Part shown: positions 61,365-64,000 of the stretch, in pieces
Position numbering within the stretch: position 1 is the stretch's first letter
How the letters are laid out: each line of letters opens with the position of its first letter
NCBI RefSeq assembly: GCF_900205865.1
Contig: NZ_LT906662.1
Coordinates: forward strand, 3,175,411-3,239,410
Reading direction: 5' to 3'
Origin: Thermoanaerobacterium sp. RBIITD
GTDB taxonomy: Bacteria > Bacillota > Thermoanaerobacteria > Thermoanaerobacterales > Thermoanaerobacteraceae
DNA: 64,000 bases
Notes under the pieces: generated by a model
Told to the model about the DNA's origin: nothing
Databases searched by the model: none
The model's input: the letters and a program-made list of their open reading frames with translations, nothing else
Translations under genes and position numbers: made by a program

Positions 61365-62660
61365 TTATGGACGAATCCTTGATAATGTTCTTGGGAATGG
61401 GATACATTCTCTTACATGTTCTATATTAGTTATCCATGCAACAGTTCTTTCGATTCCAAGTCCAAAACCGGAATGTGGTACAGATCCATATTTTCTCAAA
61501 TCTATGTACCAGTCATATATATCTTCAGGAAGATTTTCTTCTTTTATTCTTTTAATAAGTAAGTCATAATCATGTATACGCTGACTGCCGCCAATAATTT
61601 CACCATATCCTTCAGGTGCTAGTAGATCAGCACACATCACTACTTCTGGTCTATCTTCCCTTGGTTGCATATAAAATGCCTTGCATTTTGCTGGATATTC
61701 CATCACAAATACTGGTTTTTCAAATTTATTTGACAAAAATGTCTCGTTTGGTGAACCTAAATCATTTCCCCATTCAATTGAATATCCATTTTCTTTTAGT
61801 ATTTTAATAGCTTCATCATATGTAATCTTTGGAAATGGTGCTTTTATATTCTCAAGTTTACTAATATCCCTTCCAAGTTCTTTTAATTCATAGGATTTAT
61901 TATTTAAGACTGATTGGACAATGTATTCAACAAGCTGCTCCTGTATTTCCATATTTTTATAATGATCTGTATACGCCATTTCAGGCTCAACCATCCAAAA
62001 TTCGTTTAAATGTCTTCTTGTCTTGGATTTCTCTGCCCTAAATGTAGGCCCAAAGCTGTAAACTTTGCCAAAAGCCATGGCAGCCGCTTCTTGATATAAT
62101 TGACCAGTCTGTGATAAATATGCATTTTCGCCAAAATAGTCTATTTCAAAAAGATCTGATGTACCTTCACATGTGGATGGTGTTATAATAGGTGAATCCA
62201 CCCTTATAAAACCATTATTATTTAAAAACTCTTGAATCGCCTTTATAACTTCATGCCTTATAGAAAGTAATGCATGTTGTCTTGGTGTTCTAATCCATAA
62301 ATGTCTATTATCAAGGAGAAAATCAACGCCATGTTCTTTTAATGATATAGGATAATCATTAAAAGCCATCTGCACTAATTTAACATCTAAAACTGTAAGT
62401 TCATAACCTGATGGTGCTCTTCTATCTTCTCTTACAATACCTGTTACAGAAATTGATGACTCTTGTGTTAGCTTTTCGCAAAGGTCAAAAACATCTTCTG
62501 AAACATCATTTTTGGCTACAACACCTTGGACGAAACCTGAGCCATCTCTTATTTGCAAAAATTTTATTTTACCACTTGATCTTTTATTGTACAACCATCC
62601 ATTTATTACAATTTCTTTTCCTACAAAGTTTTTCATTTCATTTATTCTGATTTCATTCAT
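61365..62660 (-). CDS. asnS: Asparaginyl-tRNA synthetase
   Basis: Charges tRNA-Asn. 431 residues: N-terminal OB-fold anticodon domain ([24 protein letters not shown], about 15-40), class II motif 2 [23 protein letters not shown] near 204-226 in adjoining parts, and motif 3 [14 protein letters not shown] near 397-410. No T-box leader is recognisable before it. Upstream (62661-62707) is a 47-nt gap with an AGGAGG site. Confidence 0.95.
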   Translation of the reverse strand: MNEIRINEMKNFVGKEIVINGWLYNKRSSGKIKFLQIRDGSGFVQGVVAKNDVSEDVFDLCEKLTQESSISVTGIVREDRRAPSGYELTVLDVKLVQMAFNDYPISLKEHGVDFLLDNRHLWIRTPRQHALLSIRHEVIKAIQEFLNNNGFIRVDSPIITPSTCEGTSDLFEIDYFGENAYLSQTGQLYQEAAAMAFGKVYSFGPTFRAEKSKTRRHLNEFWMVEPEMAYTDHYKNMEIQEQLVEYIVQSVLNNKSYELKELGRDISKLENIKAPFPKITYDEAIKILKENGYSIEWGNDLGSPNETFLSNKFEKPVFVMEYPAKCKAFYMQPREDRPEVVMCADLLAPEGYGEIIGGSQRIHDYDLLIKRIKEENLPEDIYDWYIDLRKYGSVPHSGFGLGIERTVAWITNIEHVRECIPFPRTLSRIRP

Positions 62661-62707
62661 TTATCATTCGAGCCTCCTATACACGTAAGATTATAGCATA
62701 AATATAT

Positions 62708-64000
62708 TTATACTTCTATAACGGAATTTACATCTTCTATAACATTCTGTTTCAAAATTGGCTTTACTACATTATTTATATATTCTAAAGTTTGATTTTC
62801 TGCTCTACCTATAAATTTTTTGGGATCTAATAAGTTATCAATCTCCCTTTCAGTTAGATTAATTCTCTTATCATTTTTAAGGTAATCTAAGAGCATATTT
62901 TCTTCCCCATCTTTTATGGCTTCTTGTGCCTTTAGTGAATTAATCCTTATAACCTCATGTATTTCTTGTCTGTCTCCGCCTTTCATTACACATTCCATTA
63001 AAATTGTTTCTGTTGCCATAAAAGGCAGTTCATTCATAACATGTTTTTCAATTATTTTTTCGTTTACTTTAAGCCCAGATGCAACATTTAAATATAGATT
63101 AAGTACTGCATCTGTAGTAAGAAACATCTCTGGAATAACTATTCTTCTATTTGCCGAATCATCAAGTGTTCTTTCAAACCATTGTACAGATGATGTGATA
63201 GATGTATTTAACAAAGTTGTTATTATATATCTGCATAATGAGGCCATCCTTTCACATCTCATCGGGTTGCGCTTATATGCCATTGCTGACGAACCCACTT
63301 GTTTTTCTTCAAAGGGTTCTTCTATTTCTTTTAAATGTTGTAATAGTCTTATATCATTGCTAAATTTATGGGCACTTTGTGCTATACCGCTTAATACAGT
63401 AAGTAGCATAAAATCATATTTTCTTGTATATGTTTGACCAGTAACATCAAACACTTTATTAAAACCCATTTTTTTCGCAACAAGTTTATCAAGTGCTTTG
63501 ACTTTTCCTTCATCACCATTAAAAAGTTTCATGAAACTTGCTTGTGTACCTGTAGTACCCTTAACACCTCTTAGTGCCATATTTTTAAGCCTATAGTTTA
63601 AATCTTCATAATCTAGTATCAAATCTTGAATCCACAGACACGCTCTTTTCCCAATTGTAGTCAATTGGGCAGGTTGAAAATGAGTAAATCCCAATGTTGG
63701 AATGTCTTTATATTTTAATGCGAAATCAGAAAGCACATCAATAACTTTTAGTAATTTATTTTTTATTAATTTAAATGCTCTATCCATTAAAATGATATCT
63801 GTGTTATCATCTACAAATGCTGATGTTGCACCAAGATGGATAATGGGTTTTGCTTTTGGGCATTGAATGCCGTATGCTCTTATATGTGCCATGACATCGT
63901 GACGCAATTCTTTCTCAAATTTTTTAGCATCTTCGTAATTTATGTCATCAATGTGGTTTTCCATTTCTTTAATTTGTTCATCAGTAATATTTAAGCCCAA
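62708..64000 (-). CDS. purB: Adenylosuccinate lyase (5' partial)
   Basis: Cleaves SAICAR and adenylosuccinate in purine synthesis. 430 residues are inside the window; the frame is open at base 64000 and begins LGLNITDEQIKEM, so the N-terminal part (about 50-60 residues) lies beyond. Signature GSSAMAYKRNPMRCERM at about 63250-63300 and the TRKYDFMLL, GFTHFQPAQLTT segments identify the fumarase/aspartase superfamily and PurB. Confidence 0.95.
   Translation of the reverse strand: MGLNITDEQIKEMENHIDDINYEDAKKFEKELRHDVMAHIRAYGIQCPKAKPIIHLGATSAFVDDNTDIILMDRAFKLIKNKLLKVIDVLSDFALKYKDIPTLGFTHFQPAQLTTIGKRACLWIQDLILDYEDLNYRLKNMALRGVKGTTGTQASFMKLFNGDEGKVKALDKLVAKKMGFNKVFDVTGQTYTRKYDFMLLTVLSGIAQSAHKFSNDIRLLQHLKEIEEPFEEKQVGSSAMAYKRNPMRCERMASLCRYIITTLLNTSITSSVQWFERTLDDSANRRIVIPEMFLTTDAVLNLYLNVASGLKVNEKIIEKHVMNELPFMATETILMECVMKGGDRQEIHEVIRINSLKAQEAIKDGEENMLLDYLKNDKRINLTEREIDNLLDPKKFIGRAENQTLEYINNVVKPILKQNVIEDVNSVIEV

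Noticed and set aside
62661-62707. T-box leader before asnS
   Set aside because: The gap is only 47 nt and holds no T-box core sequence.
1-64000. tRNA, rRNA, CRISPR array, insertion sequence or prophage
   Set aside because: No cloverleaf-like or rRNA-like region, spaced repeats, transposase or phage gene was recognised by reading; a tRNA or repeat program could still find something small.

Overview
The window is AT-rich, about one-third G+C by eye, and almost fully coding. Most genes lie on the + strand with short gaps, strong GGAGG-type ribosome binding sites and many TTG/GTG starts. The sporulation genes (spoIVB, spo0A, mciZ, spoIIM, dacF, spoIIAA-AB-sigF, spoVAC-AD-AE, ytfJ, spoVK), the ferredoxin-linked 2-oxoacid oxidoreductase and the tandem M42 peptidases point to an anaerobic, endospore-forming Firmicute. 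My best guess is Thermoanaerobacterium or a close relative; that is inference from gene content, not a database match. I saw no insertion sequence, prophage, CRISPR array, rRNA or tRNA.

Layout. 1-6288: tlyA (cut by the window start), nadK, argR, recN, spoIVB, spo0A. 6381-14522: steA, steB, a GT2 glycosyltransferase, a MraY-like phosphotransferase, a DUF3866 gene, a tiny minus-strand mciZ, nudF, an endonuclease-Q-like gene, spoIIM and a xerD-position recombinase that has lost its catalytic residues. 14580-19663: dacF, the spoIIA operon, a 45-residue membrane peptide, dodecin and spoVAC-AD-AE. 19768-25207: a CCA-adding enzyme/poly(A) polymerase family protein, M50 protease, scpA, scpB, DUF2953, ytfJ and a second D,D-carboxypeptidase. 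25297-33979: an uncharacterised flavoprotein pair, rluB, GNAT, speE-speB, an orphan carboxyltransferase, a double-LysM protein, a hypothetical minus-strand gene and surE. 34102-37862: 2-oxoacid:ferredoxin oxidoreductase (delta, alpha, beta, gamma), an RpiR regulator and the remains of a glutamate dehydrogenase gene. 37974-45362: phosphatase, HI0933 flavoprotein, DUF4330, aroH, cmk, plsC, ispH, an S1-domain protein, speD, cheR. 45414-59087: three M42 peptidases, miaB-ricA-mutS-mutL-miaA-hfq, proC, rnhA, an intact tyrosine recombinase, lexA. 59115-64000 (minus strand): methionine gamma-lyase family, spoVK, asnS, purB (cut by the window end).

The order tlyA-nadK-recN-steA-steB-nudF-xerD-scpA-scpB-rluB-cmk matches the Mycobacterium tuberculosis backbone, with sporulation genes interleaved here. 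Five near-perfect sigma-H promoters can be read, upstream of nadK, spo0A, the xerD-like gene, spoIIAA and hfq. There are also sigma-E-like promoters for spoIIM, mciZ and spoVK, and a sigma-G-like one for the spoVA operon. The observations I rate highest are the degenerate XerD under a sigma-H promoter, three genes that seem to start at ATT/ATA, the paired flavoproteins at 25297-27538, the hidden mciZ, and an inverted repeat that would mask the spoVK ribosome binding site only in read-through mRNA.
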